Positions 18,757 through 27,203 of a DNA stretch of 64,000 nucleotides are shown here, in pieces. The notes beneath the pieces were generated by a model. The model saw only the letters and a list, made by a program, of their open reading frames with translations. It did not search any database and was not told the origin of the DNA. The DNA lies in assembly GCF_026344035.1 (NCBI RefSeq), contig NZ_JAPKND010000006.1:1-64000 (forward strand), given 5' to 3'. How positions within the stretch are numbered: the stretch's first letter is position 1; every line of letters starts with the position of its first letter. This stretch comes from Alcaligenes endophyticus. Lineage in GTDB: Bacteria; Pseudomonadota; Gammaproteobacteria; Burkholderiales; Burkholderiaceae_B. Made by a program: the position numbers and the translations under genes.

Positions 18757-19749
18757 TTAGTCAACAGTGACACCAGAGTCTTTTACCACCTGAGCCCAAC
18801 GAGGCAGCTCCTCTTTGAGCAATTGTGCAAATTGCTCAGGCGTACCACCCAGAATATCCCCCCCTTCAACCTGAAGTTTTTCTATGACGTCGGGATGTTG
18901 CAGAGCCTTATTAAACTCTAAGTTAAGTGTTTCAACGATCGCTCTAGGGGTGCCCTTAGGAGCCAAAAAACCAAACCAAGTTACCGCATCAAAGTTCTCA
19001 TAGCCTGACTCAGCTAGCGTGGGAGTATTAGGCAACTCGGTGGAACGGGAGGCCGAAGTAATGCCCAAAATCTTGATCGAGCCACGACGCTCATGACTCA
19101 CTAAAGCTGACACACTCCCTAAGTAAATATCAATCCTTCCCCCTATCAGATCGACGATGGCCTGACCGGCGCCTTTATAAGGAATATTCTGCATTTCTAC
19201 GCCCATTGCATTCTGAATCATGCCTCCCGTTAAATGCGACACCGTACCGCTACCAGGAAAGCCCATAGTGACTTGACCGGGCTTCTCTCGGGCCTCTTGA
19301 GCTAATTCCGCTAGGTTATTAAATCGTGACTCAGCCGATACTGCCACCACGATAGGCGAGGAGGCCACCAAAACAACCGGGTCAAAGCCCTCTATGGGGT
19401 CATAACTAAGATGGGTATACAAGCTTGGATTGACGGCCATGTTGCTGGTTTGACCCATTACTAAGGTATAGCCGTCAGGTTTTGCCTTAGCAGCAGCATC
19501 CACTCCTACACTGCCCCCTGCTCCGGCACGGTTCTCCACCACAAAGCTCCAACCATTCTTTTCATTCAGATGCTGGGTAACCGTACGCGTAATAATATCC
19601 GTACCCGCCCCCGCAGGAAAAGGAACAATGACTCGGATTGGCTTACTCGGAAAGTTGTCAGCAGCGAAGGCTATTGAACCAGTAAACGCCACCACCGCAG
19701 ACAGCGCTACTCCCAGCAAAGTCCGGCGAGAATGCATAAAGTTGAACAT
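18757..19749 (-). CDS. Bug-family tripartite tricarboxylate transporter substrate-binding protein
   Basis: 330 residues. A signal peptide (about residues 1-29, ending AFA) is followed by the family opening FPSKPIRVIVPFPAGAGTD. Other Bug hallmarks are VVENRAGAGGSVG, AKPDGYTL and VGFLAPKGTP-like FGFLAPKGTP. These periplasmic Venus-flytrap proteins bind carboxylates or small amides for a TctAB-type permease. No tctA or tctB gene is in the window, as is usual for orphan Bug proteins in Alcaligenaceae. It sits between the IclR gene and the NylB-like hydrolase, all on the - strand. Ligand unknown. Confidence 0.93.
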   Translation of the reverse strand: MFNFMHSRRTLLGVALSAVVAFTGSIAFAADNFPSKPIRVIVPFPAGAGTDIITRTVTQHLNEKNGWSFVVENRAGAGGSVGVDAAAKAKPDGYTLVMGQTSNMAVNPSLYTHLSYDPIEGFDPVVLVASSPIVVAVSAESRFNNLAELAQEAREKPGQVTMGFPGSGTVSHLTGGMIQNAMGVEMQNIPYKGAGQAIVDLIGGRIDIYLGSVSALVSHERRGSIKILGITSASRSTELPNTPTLAESGYENFDAVTWFGFLAPKGTPRAIVETLNLEFNKALQHPDVIEKLQVEGGDILGGTPEQFAQLLKEELPRWAQVVKDSGVTVD

Positions 19750-19867
19750 GTGTTTGTCTCCTCATTAATTAACATGATGCAATGGGGAGTACTCTAATTC
19801 GACGTTTCATTATGCACAACAACCGACCGCTCGCCGGAACGCATTTCACCCAATGAACAAATTTGAC

Positions 19868-20593
19868 TTATGACAGAGATGCTTGTTGTGCCCCCATCAT
19901 CGCGCGTGACAAGCGTGACGCTGCACTTAAGACGACCTCCTTATGATGCTTCAAAAGCTCTTCGTTCAAACGCGACAAAGGCCCTGATATACAGACTGCG
20001 CCCAGCAACTTCCAGTTCACCGTATAAACGGGCGCGGAAATACTCGACACTTCTGGATCGCGTTCGCCTAGAGAGATCATGTAGCCATTGCGTCGAATAC
20101 TTTCATACGGCTCGCCCGCCTCACCAGAAAAAGCCAGAATCACACGTCCTGGTCCTCCTAGATGCAATGGCAATGCAGCCCCCACGCGTACATGATGTCG
20201 TATTGACCTAGCTCCCTCCATTCTCGCCACGCAGATCCGTTGAGCGCCTTCACGCACATAAAAAGTGGCACTTTCCCCCGTCACGTCCGACAACTCCCGT
20301 AACAGAGGCTCCACCGCCTCATGCACACTAAAAGTGGCTTGATAACATGCTCCAAGCCACCCTGCCGCCCGGGCAAGACGCCATGTTCCATCAGGGCGCT
20401 GGGCTAAATAGTCATCCAAAGCCAGGGTTCGGGCTATGCGTAAGACGGTTGAACGGTGATAACCCGTCCGGCGGCTCAGCTCAGCCAATGACAAATGGGA
20501 ATCCGTCAAGCCAAAAGCCTGCAAGATTTTCATGGCTCTTCGTACAGAAATAACCGCCCCATCGTCTGAATTCTCTATAAACTCCTCAGGCAC
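19868..20593 (-). CDS. IclR-family transcriptional regulator
   Basis: 241 residues. The start is GTG 20593, with AAGGAG nine bases upstream. The N-terminal winged helix-turn-helix (about 13-75) contains LSLAELSRRTGYHRSTVLRIARTL. The C-terminal effector domain (about 90-235) includes ESATFYVREGAQRICVARMEG. IclR proteins control catabolic genes in response to a pathway metabolite. It is divergent from the rraA-like/dehydrogenase/Bug/lactonase genes, separated by 152 bases, and upstream of the Bug and NylB-like genes on its own strand, so it probably controls one or both arms. Confidence 0.93.
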   Translation of the reverse strand: MPEEFIENSDDGAVISVRRAMKILQAFGLTDSHLSLAELSRRTGYHRSTVLRIARTLALDDYLAQRPDGTWRLARAAGWLGACYQATFSVHEAVEPLLRELSDVTGESATFYVREGAQRICVARMEGARSIRHHVRVGAALPLHLGGPGRVILAFSGEAGEPYESIRRNGYMISLGERDPEVSSISAPVYTVNWKLLGAVCISGPLSRLNEELLKHHKEVVLSAASRLSRAMMGAQQASLS

Positions 20594-20745
20594 TGTTCCA
20601 CTCCTTGCTACATGTCTCGTCTAATGAAAGGCAATTGTACTATACGGAACATTATTTAAAAATAGCGTCATTATCCATCTCCTAGCAACTAGCCTGCCCC
20701 CACCCAACAGGGGGCTGTACTATCACTTTCTCTTGAGAGCCTTTA
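20594..20745. promoter_or_regulatory. Divergent control region of the IclR cluster
   Basis: This 152-base region between the two opposed starts has an AT-rich core (about 20636-20672) containing GGAACATTATTT. It is the natural place for an IclR operator and both promoters. No exact inverted repeat stands out by eye. Confidence 0.4.
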
Positions 20746-21432
20746 ATGACCCAAGCTTCCGAAGTTATCCGTGACATTGAGCGTGTCAGCGTCGACGTTA
20801 TTGAACAAGCATCAAAATATCAGGCTGCCATCTTAGCTGACGTGGCTGGGCGCCGAGGCACCATGCACGCTCGCATCGCACCAGTGCACCAAAACATGAA
20901 ACTAGCAGGCCCAGCGTTTACTGTAGAAGTCCGCCCAGGTGACAATCTCATGATTCACGCTGCCATCGCCCTCGCCCGCCCTGGCGACATTCTCGTCATC
21001 GATGGAAAAGGAGACCAAACTGCCGCGCTGATGGGGACGTTAATGTTAAGTGCTTGTAAGCAAAAAGGTTTGGCTGGAGTAGTGGTCGATGGTGCGATTC
21101 GGGATCGGCTTGACATTCTTGCCCTAGATTTCCCTGTCTTCAGCGCAGGCTTTAACCCTGCTGGCCCGACCAAATGCGTCCCTGGACGGATCAATCACCC
21201 CATCTCAGCGGGCGGCGCCACTGTCTATCCCGGTGACTTAATCGTTGCCGATGCTGATGGTGTGGTAGTGATTGAACGCTCCAAAGCACCCTCCCTACTT
21301 CCTTTAGCGGCGAAAAAAGAAGCAGATGAGGCGGCTCGCATGCAAGCGATTGCCCTTGGCGACACCACCGCTACGTGGCTACCCGCGGCGCTACAAGCTG
21401 CTGGAGTGCTCCAAGCCGGAGAGACATTGTGA
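20746..21432 (+). CDS. RraA-like / HMG aldolase-family protein
   Basis: 228 residues of the RraA/4-hydroxy-4-methyl-2-oxoglutarate aldolase family. The active-site signature GAIRD is at residues 116-120 (Arg 119, Asp 120), preceded by GDILVIDGKGD. The late motif GDLIVADADGVVVI is also family-typical. Enzyme members cleave 2-keto-4-hydroxy-dicarboxylates with a divalent metal; others inhibit RNase E. The operon context (hydroxyacid dehydrogenase, Bug receptor, lactonase) favours a catabolic lyase. Its stop overlaps the next start (GTGA), showing translational coupling. Confidence 0.85.
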   Translation: MTQASEVIRDIERVSVDVIEQASKYQAAILADVAGRRGTMHARIAPVHQNMKLAGPAFTVEVRPGDNLMIHAAIALARPGDILVIDGKGDQTAALMGTLMLSACKQKGLAGVVVDGAIRDRLDILALDFPVFSAGFNPAGPTKCVPGRINHPISAGGATVYPGDLIVADADGVVVIERSKAPSLLPLAAKKEADEAARMQAIALGDTTATWLPAALQAAGVLQAGETL

Positions 21433-22367
21433 AACAAGGCAAGGTCCTCGTTACCGGCGCAGACCTAGCACAACAAGCCTGCGCTCTACTGGCTAACTAT
21501 GACATCATCTATACGGGAAAAACGCCCACCCAAGAGAGTATTGTGGAGTTATGCAAACAGCATAATCCCGTAGCGATCATCGTTCGCTATAGCGGGGTCA
21601 ACGCCGCCGCCATGGCAGCGGCACCTGCACTAAAGGTGATTTCCAAGCACGGCAGCGGTACCGATACCATCGATAAAGAAGCCGCCAAAACGCTGGGGAT
21701 TGCGGTAGTTGCCGCATCTGGAGTCAATGCGACATCCGTGGCTGAACATACGTTAGCGTTATTGATGGCATGCGCCAAGTCAGTTCCGTATCTTAATCAT
21801 CGCATGCACCAGGGCCATTGGGACAAAGCAACCCACAAGAACCTGGAGCTCAGCGGCTTGACTATCGGGCTAGTTGGGCTTGGGGCTATCGGGGTTCGTT
21901 TTGCGAAAATGGCTCACGCCATGGATATGCCGATCATTGGATTCGACCCGTATGCCAAGAACCTACCTTCTTACATACAGCAAGTGTCTCTTGAGGCCTT
22001 ATGGAAAAAAGCAGACATCATTTCATTTCACTGTCCGCTTACCGAGAGCACCCATCATTTGCTTAATAAAACAACGCTGGCGCAGTGCAAGCCCGGGGTC
22101 ATCATCATCAACACAGCTAGAGGTGGTTTGATCGATGAGGCGGCATTACTAGAAGCGATCAACAGCAAACATGTTAGCGGCGCGGGTTTAGATAGTTTCG
22201 AAACTGAACCTATGCCCCAGCAACATCCTTTCCATCAACAAGCAGCCATCGTGCTTAGCCCGCATATCGCAGGCGTGACGAATGCCGCCTATGAAAATAT
22301 GGGTATTGCTGCTGCTAAGAATATCCTTACCGTGTTGAATCAAGAGCTCACCGCTAATAGCTACTAG
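21429..22367 (+). CDS. D-2-hydroxyacid dehydrogenase (phosphoglycerate dehydrogenase-like)
   Basis: 312 residues from GTG 21429, which overlaps the rraA-like stop by four bases. A longer in-frame reading from 21375 would run inside the upstream gene and is unlikely. The Rossmann motif is GLVGLGAIG. The catalytic set is complete: Arg in NTARGGLID, Glu in DSFETEP and His in SPHIAG. No ACT regulatory domain is present, so it is not a full-length serine-pathway SerA. It probably interconverts a 2-hydroxy and a 2-keto acid in the pathway shared with the RraA-like lyase. Confidence 0.9.
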   Translation: MKQGKVLVTGADLAQQACALLANYDIIYTGKTPTQESIVELCKQHNPVAIIVRYSGVNAAAMAAAPALKVISKHGSGTDTIDKEAAKTLGIAVVAASGVNATSVAEHTLALLMACAKSVPYLNHRMHQGHWDKATHKNLELSGLTIGLVGLGAIGVRFAKMAHAMDMPIIGFDPYAKNLPSYIQQVSLEALWKKADIISFHCPLTESTHHLLNKTTLAQCKPGVIIINTARGGLIDEAALLEAINSKHVSGAGLDSFETEPMPQQHPFHQQAAIVLSPHIAGVTNAAYENMGIAAAKNILTVLNQELTANSY

Positions 22368-22404
22368 CATACACGTCGCTTAAAACCATAAACTGGAGAT
22401 ACCA

Positions 22405-23367
22405 ATGAAAACACGAACTTTATTGACGACTTTTACTGCCCTATTCCTGTCGTACAGTAGCGTTACACAAGCCGCGTTCCCTGAGCGGCCTATCACTATC
22501 GTCGTGCCTTACTCACCGGGTGGTGCTGCCGATACGGTAGCTCGACTCATAGCTAATGAACTAGGGGATAAACTAGCTACTAACGTAATTGTGGAAAACC
22601 GGCCTGGCGCCAGTGGCACGATTGGAGCCAATAACGTAGCGCGCGCCAAACCCGACGGATACACTATCTTGTACGATGCGACGCCCTATTCCATTAACCC
22701 GCATTTGTTTGCTAAGCTTCCATTCGACAATAAGGCACTTGAACCACTCTCACTCGTACTCTTAGCTGCCAATGCCTTGATCGTCAGAGATGACTCCCCT
22801 TATAAAGACGTCAACGATCTTATCGCAGATGCCAAGGCCAACCCAGGCAAGCTTAACTTTGCATCGGGAGGAAGTGGAACCGTACAACGGCTTGCCTCAG
22901 AACTATTCCGCCAAGAGCTTGATCTGGAAATGGAGCATATCCCTTATAAAAGCGGCGGGCCGGCAATTGTCGATGTATTAGGCGGACAAGTTGATTTTAT
23001 GTTCGCCACTGTAGCAGCCAGCGCCCCTCTAGTGTCACCAGGCAAGCTTCGCGTCCTAGCGGTCTCTTCACCAGAACGTTCTGCTTTACTACCCGAAGTG
23101 GAGACAGTAAGTGAGACCGTTATCCCAGGCTATGAGGCCTATGAATGGAACGGCATGTTTGTACCTGCCGGAACGCCCGAGCAAGTGAAAGAAACCCTGC
23201 ATGCCGCCATTGTGGAGGTGGTGAATGGTGAAAACATAAAGAAACGTCTATCAGACCTAGGTGCCCAATCCGTAGCCTCAACCCCGAATGAGTTCTCGCA
23301 GTTTTTAGAGGAACAGGACAAAAAATGGGCACAAGTAATTGAAGTAGGTAATATTAAGCTAGATTAA
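22405..23367 (+). CDS. Bug-family tripartite tricarboxylate transporter substrate-binding protein
   Basis: 320 residues. A signal peptide (about 1-23, ending TQA) is followed by FPERPITIVVPYSPGG. Family strings include VENRPGASGTIGANN, AKPDGYTI, HIPYKSGGPAIVD and FVPAGTPEQVK. It is a periplasmic carboxylate-binding protein without tctAB genes nearby. It is the third gene of the unit with the RraA-like lyase and dehydrogenase, so it probably binds the substrate of that pathway. It is distinct in sequence from the other Bug protein at 18.8-19.7 kb, so the cluster has two receptors on opposite strands. Confidence 0.93.
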   Translation: MKTRTLLTTFTALFLSYSSVTQAAFPERPITIVVPYSPGGAADTVARLIANELGDKLATNVIVENRPGASGTIGANNVARAKPDGYTILYDATPYSINPHLFAKLPFDNKALEPLSLVLLAANALIVRDDSPYKDVNDLIADAKANPGKLNFASGGSGTVQRLASELFRQELDLEMEHIPYKSGGPAIVDVLGGQVDFMFATVAASAPLVSPGKLRVLAVSSPERSALLPEVETVSETVIPGYEAYEWNGMFVPAGTPEQVKETLHAAIVEVVNGENIKKRLSDLGAQSVASTPNEFSQFLEEQDKKWAQVIEVGNIKLD

Positions 23368-23481
23368 ATGCTGCTGATCATAACCTCCCCTTTAGTCCAT
23401 CTACAGTCTTAATCTTCGACACTGCACGCATCCACTCGGTGCGTGCCCCTATCCACTCTCTTGTTGCGGCTTGCTCTCTTC

Positions 23482-24399
23482 ATGTTATACCCCTTCCCCC
23501 CACAAATACGCGAACTTGAGTGTTTCAGCGTCATGCCAGAACAGTTTCGTAGGCGCGAGCGTAGCGCTTGGGCCGAGGCTAATCGAGGCGGAGCCATCGT
23601 AGACTCGTTTCTTGAAGGCCCCGTCTTTGATAAAGCACACAATCTTTATGTGACTGATATTCCCTGGGGCCGAATTTTTTGTATTAATCCGCAAGGAATA
23701 TGGTCTTTAGTCGCTGAGTACGATGGCGAACCAAATGGCATGAAGTTCTTAGACGACACAACCTTACTGATCACCGATTACAAAAATGGATTGATAAAGC
23801 TGGATATTCGTAATGGCTCCATCACCCCTTTGCTCGAAAGACGAAATAGTGAACGCTTCAAAGGCGTAAACGACCTAATTTTAGACTCAACGGGCAATAT
23901 ATATTTCACCGATCAAGGTCAAACCGGCCTACATGACCCAACTGGGCGCCTATACCGCTTGCGTCCCGATGGCCACCTTGATTTGCTGTTAAGTAATATT
24001 CCCAGCCCTAATGGCGTGGCACTGTGTGCCGATGAACAGGTTTTATACGTAGCCGTAACACGCGGCAATTGTGTTTGGCGAGTACCTCTGCTTAAAGATG
24101 GCAGCGTTTCCAAAGTTGGGCAGTTTTTCACTTCTTACGGCCCTAGCGGCCCGGATGGCCTGGCAGTAGACCAACAAGGCCGGCTGTTAATAGCCAATCC
24201 TGGTTTAGGCTATGTATGGGTACTTAACAAGCGCGCTGAACCTGAACTTATTTTGCGGGGTGATGCAGGGACGTCTCTGACTAACTTGGCTTTTGGGGGG
24301 CCGGACAATACCGAACTTTATATTACCGACTCAACCAACGGACGCATATTACGTACTCGAATGGAGGTAGCCGGACTCCCGCTCGCAAGAAGAGGCTAA
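23482..24399 (+). CDS. SMP-30/gluconolactonase-family lactonase
   Basis: About 305 residues from ATG 23482. Conserved similarity to family members appears to begin near ELECFSVMPEQF, which supports this start over ATG 23533; the ribosome site is poor for both. The six-bladed propeller family is shown by FLEGPVFDKAHNLYVTDIPWGRI, PNGMKFLDDTTLLITDYKNG, DLILDSTGNIYFTDQG and PNGVALCADEQVLYVA. These carry the expected metal-binding Glu and Asn residues. Such enzymes open sugar-acid or other lactones. It is cytoplasmic by lack of signal and last gene of the IclR-linked + strand unit. Confidence 0.85.
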   Translation: MLYPFPPQIRELECFSVMPEQFRRRERSAWAEANRGGAIVDSFLEGPVFDKAHNLYVTDIPWGRIFCINPQGIWSLVAEYDGEPNGMKFLDDTTLLITDYKNGLIKLDIRNGSITPLLERRNSERFKGVNDLILDSTGNIYFTDQGQTGLHDPTGRLYRLRPDGHLDLLLSNIPSPNGVALCADEQVLYVAVTRGNCVWRVPLLKDGSVSKVGQFFTSYGPSGPDGLAVDQQGRLLIANPGLGYVWVLNKRAEPELILRGDAGTSLTNLAFGGPDNTELYITDSTNGRILRTRMEVAGLPLARRG

Positions 24400-24443
24400 A
24401 TCCGGCGCTTTGGTAAATAAGTGGCAAGCCCCTCTACCACCAA

Positions 24444-25331
24444 CTATTTACTCTCCTTTCCCCCACTTAACGCATAATAACTTTGAATCACCTGACTATC
24501 GTCGGCCAAGGCCAAACCGCTGCCAGAGGCAGCAAGGAACATTTGTTGGGCGGTGGCGGCGATAGGTAGAGCGGCGCGCACTTGGGTGCCGGTTTGCAGC
24601 ACTATGCCTAGATCCTTAACAAAAATATCGACGGCGCTAGTCACTTCTGGGTCATCTTGTATCATACGTGGGCCTCTGTCGCGCAGCATCCAGCTCGAGG
24701 CAGAGGAACCACTCATGATCTCTAGTACCACGCTCAAATCCACACCCACCTTGGCCGCCAACGCCAATGCCTCGGCTAAAACCGCAATATGTACGCCACA
24801 TAAAAGCTGATTCACCGTCTTCACCATCGCGCCCTGCCCCGCCTGCTCCCCTACGTGGAATAAGCGTTGCCCCATATGTTGTAATATGGGTACCGCTTTA
24901 TCGTAGGTAGCACGATCACCGGCCGCCATAATAGTAAGGCTTGCTGCCTTCGCCCCTTCCACCCCGCCGGATACTGGAGCATCTAAAAAAGCGATGCCCC
25001 GTTCAGCCAAATACTGACCTAGAGCGGCTACATCAGGGCTAGGACACGTTGCCATCAACACCACCGTACAGCCTTGTTTTAACCTTGCTAGAACCTGCTC
25101 CTGCATAAGGACTTGCTTAGCTTGATCAATATTAATAACCATCAAGATTAAAAAATCACTCTCAAGCTGCACTTCTGCTACCGACTTAGCCACACTGCCG
25201 CCTGCCGCTGCAAAGCGTTCAAGTGCCTGATCTGACAAGTCTACCCCGCACACTTGCATGCCTGCTTGCAGCAAATTTTGCGCCATGGGGAATCCCATTG
25301 CTCCGAGACCCACAAACGTTACTACGCTCAT
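24444..25331 (-). CDS. Beta-hydroxyacid dehydrogenase (3-hydroxyisobutyrate / threonate dehydrogenase family)
   Basis: 295 residues. The N-terminal dinucleotide motif is VGLGAMGFPMAQNL (residues 7-20). The substrate motif DAPVSGGVEGAKAASLTIMAAG and the catalytic Lys in MVKTVNQLL are present. The combination resembles L-threonate, tartronate-semialdehyde and sulfolactaldehyde reductases as well as 3-hydroxyisobutyrate dehydrogenase; sequence alone does not choose. It is the last gene of the TRAP/transketolase operon, separated from dctM by a 73-base gap with a hairpin. It would reduce or oxidise a short hydroxy-acid or aldehyde product. Confidence 0.88.
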   Translation of the reverse strand: MSVVTFVGLGAMGFPMAQNLLQAGMQVCGVDLSDQALERFAAAGGSVAKSVAEVQLESDFLILMVINIDQAKQVLMQEQVLARLKQGCTVVLMATCPSPDVAALGQYLAERGIAFLDAPVSGGVEGAKAASLTIMAAGDRATYDKAVPILQHMGQRLFHVGEQAGQGAMVKTVNQLLCGVHIAVLAEALALAAKVGVDLSVVLEIMSGSSASSWMLRDRGPRMIQDDPEVTSAVDIFVKDLGIVLQTGTQVRAALPIAATAQQMFLAASGSGLALADDSQVIQSYYALSGGKESK

Positions 25332-25353
25332 ACATTTTCTCCGCGCACAACTC

Positions 25354-25386
25354 TACCGCCAAGGGTACTCAACACACTTGGCGGTA
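25354..25386. other. Intercistronic 10-bp hairpin
   Basis: TACCGCCAAG and its exact complement CTTGGCGGTA are separated by 13 bases, between dctM and the dehydrogenase gene. No T-run follows on the - strand, so it is more likely an mRNA-processing or stabilising structure than a full terminator. Confidence 0.5.
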
Positions 25387-25404
25387 AGAAAATAAAAAAT
25401 TGAT

Positions 25405-26664
25405 TTAATAAACGGTTAAAGCTGGTACGTACGAGAACAACAGGAGAACCGTGACCGCCACAGCATAAAAAGGCAGCAGCTCTTTCACTATACGCCCCAC
25501 TGGCTCGCGGGAAATGGCGGCAGTAATAAACAGCGTGGTCCCCACCGGCGGTGTAAACAACCCAATGCTCAAGTTGATCGTCATCATCACACCTAACTGT
25601 ACCGGGTCCATTCCAATGCTATTACCCATCGCCACAAAGGTAGGCGCCAACAATAAAATCGCGGCGGGTAAATCTAAAAACATACCCACGAACAACATGA
25701 TGAAGTTCATCATCACGATAACCAACACGGGCGACTTCAATGTTTCCATCACCCACTGGGCAACGGTTGCTGGGACGTTTTCTACGACCAAAACATAGCC
25801 AACCAAGTTTGAAGCCATAATCACCAACATCACCACGCCCGTCGTAACACAGGTGCCGACCAGAGCCTGATAGATACGCTGCATCGTTAAATCACGATAC
25901 AGCAAACCACTCACCAACAAACCATAGGCTACCGCTACAACGCTAACCTCGGTAGGCGTTGCGATCCCAGCACGCAGCAACACCACGATAAAAATGGGCA
26001 TCACTAACGCTGGTAAGGCGGCAATACTTATTTTCAGCACTCGCCTTACCGTCAGCACCTCGCTTAAGCGGGGGAAATTACGTAACCGACCGCTGAAATA
26101 GCACACCAGCATAAAGCCAGTACAAAGCATTAGACCAGGCAGCACACCGGCTAAAAACAAGGCCGCGATGGACTGACTGGAAACAGTGGCATACAAAATC
26201 AAAGCAATGGAAGGAGGAATAAGCCCAGCAATCGTGGAGGCCGCCGCAATACTGGCTGCACCAAAAGCAGGCGGATAGCCTTCCTTTTTCTGCCAAGGAA
26301 TCAACATGGTCCCTAAGGCTGAGGCTTCTGCTACAGCTGAGCCAGATACGCCACCAAAAATAGTGGAACCCACTACGCCAACTTGACCTAGGCCACCGTG
26401 AAAGCGCCCGACTATCGCCGTAGCAAATTCAATCAGCTTTTTCCCTAACACGCCGCCCATCATGATATTGCCGGACAATATAAAAAAGGGAATCGCTAAT
26501 AAAGGAAAGCTTTGTGTAGGTTGAAACAGTTTCACAATGGCAACCACACTAGGGCTACCACCCACCGTGATCACCGCAATCCCTGAACTAATAATCAAGG
26601 CGTAGCCGACGGGTAATGCAAGAATCAACAAGCCCGCAAAAATTAACAGCATGAGTCCAGTCAT
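25405..26664 (-). CDS. TRAP transporter large permease (DctM family)
   Basis: 419 residues and about 12 membrane helices. Family strings are PFFILSGNIM, GGVSGSAVAEASALGT, GLIPPSIALILYA and, near the end, NLSIGLFTPPVGTTLF. It is the ion-coupled channel subunit that moves substrate delivered by the periplasmic binding protein. Its ATG overlaps the dctQ stop by four bases. Substrate is likely an organic acid or sugar acid, judging from the family and the downstream enzymes. Confidence 0.95.
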   Translation of the reverse strand: MTGLMLLIFAGLLILALPVGYALIISSGIAVITVGGSPSVVAIVKLFQPTQSFPLLAIPFFILSGNIMMGGVLGKKLIEFATAIVGRFHGGLGQVGVVGSTIFGGVSGSAVAEASALGTMLIPWQKKEGYPPAFGAASIAAASTIAGLIPPSIALILYATVSSQSIAALFLAGVLPGLMLCTGFMLVCYFSGRLRNFPRLSEVLTVRRVLKISIAALPALVMPIFIVVLLRAGIATPTEVSVVAVAYGLLVSGLLYRDLTMQRIYQALVGTCVTTGVVMLVIMASNLVGYVLVVENVPATVAQWVMETLKSPVLVIVMMNFIMLFVGMFLDLPAAILLLAPTFVAMGNSIGMDPVQLGVMMTINLSIGLFTPPVGTTLFITAAISREPVGRIVKELLPFYAVAVTVLLLFSYVPALTVY

Positions 26665-27203
26665 ACGTCATCCTCAATAACGCGAGCTCGTACAGACAAA
26701 GGGTCTTTGGCGGTAAGCAAGCGCAGTATGGTGGTCACTGCAGTGCAGGCAATTCCCCCAAACCCCATCACCAAAGAGTAATAAGCCCACTTTGCTGACA
26801 CTTTGGTCATGGGATACACCTCAGAGCCGGTGATGGCGATAACTTTTTCGCCCACTACCGTCAAATAAGCAAACACCACTAACAAGATAAGCTGCAACAC
26901 AATAAATAAGCAGCGTGTAACACCCGGTGATAAAAAACCTAATAAAGCGGTAACCGAAATATGTTGCCCTTTCTGAGCAGCAAGAACGATCCCGCCCATC
27001 ACCAGCCAGGGGAAAAAGATATTGGGTAATTCAGTCGTCCAGCCTAAGCTGCTATTGGTGATATAACGAACGATCACTTCCAAACTGAGTGCCACGAACA
27101 ACACTAGTAGCGACACTGTCGCTACTAGTGTTGACGTGATAAGAACGGCACGATCAATATGAACAGCGACTTTCGTTAGTAACGAGGAGTCGCTAGATCT
27201 CAT
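26661..27203 (-). CDS. TRAP transporter small permease (DctQ family)
   Basis: 180 residues with four predicted membrane helices. The family motif around NSSLGWTTELPNIFFPWLV is present (position about 50-70). It pairs with the DctM subunit. Both ends overlap neighbours by four bases (ATGA at each junction), so dctP, dctQ and dctM are translationally coupled. Low sequence conservation is normal for this subunit. Confidence 0.93.
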   Translation of the reverse strand: MRSSDSSLLTKVAVHIDRAVLITSTLVATVSLLVLFVALSLEVIVRYITNSSLGWTTELPNIFFPWLVMGGIVLAAQKGQHISVTALLGFLSPGVTRCLFIVLQLILLVVFAYLTVVGEKVIAITGSEVYPMTKVSAKWAYYSLVMGFGGIACTAVTTILRLLTAKDPLSVRARVIEDDV

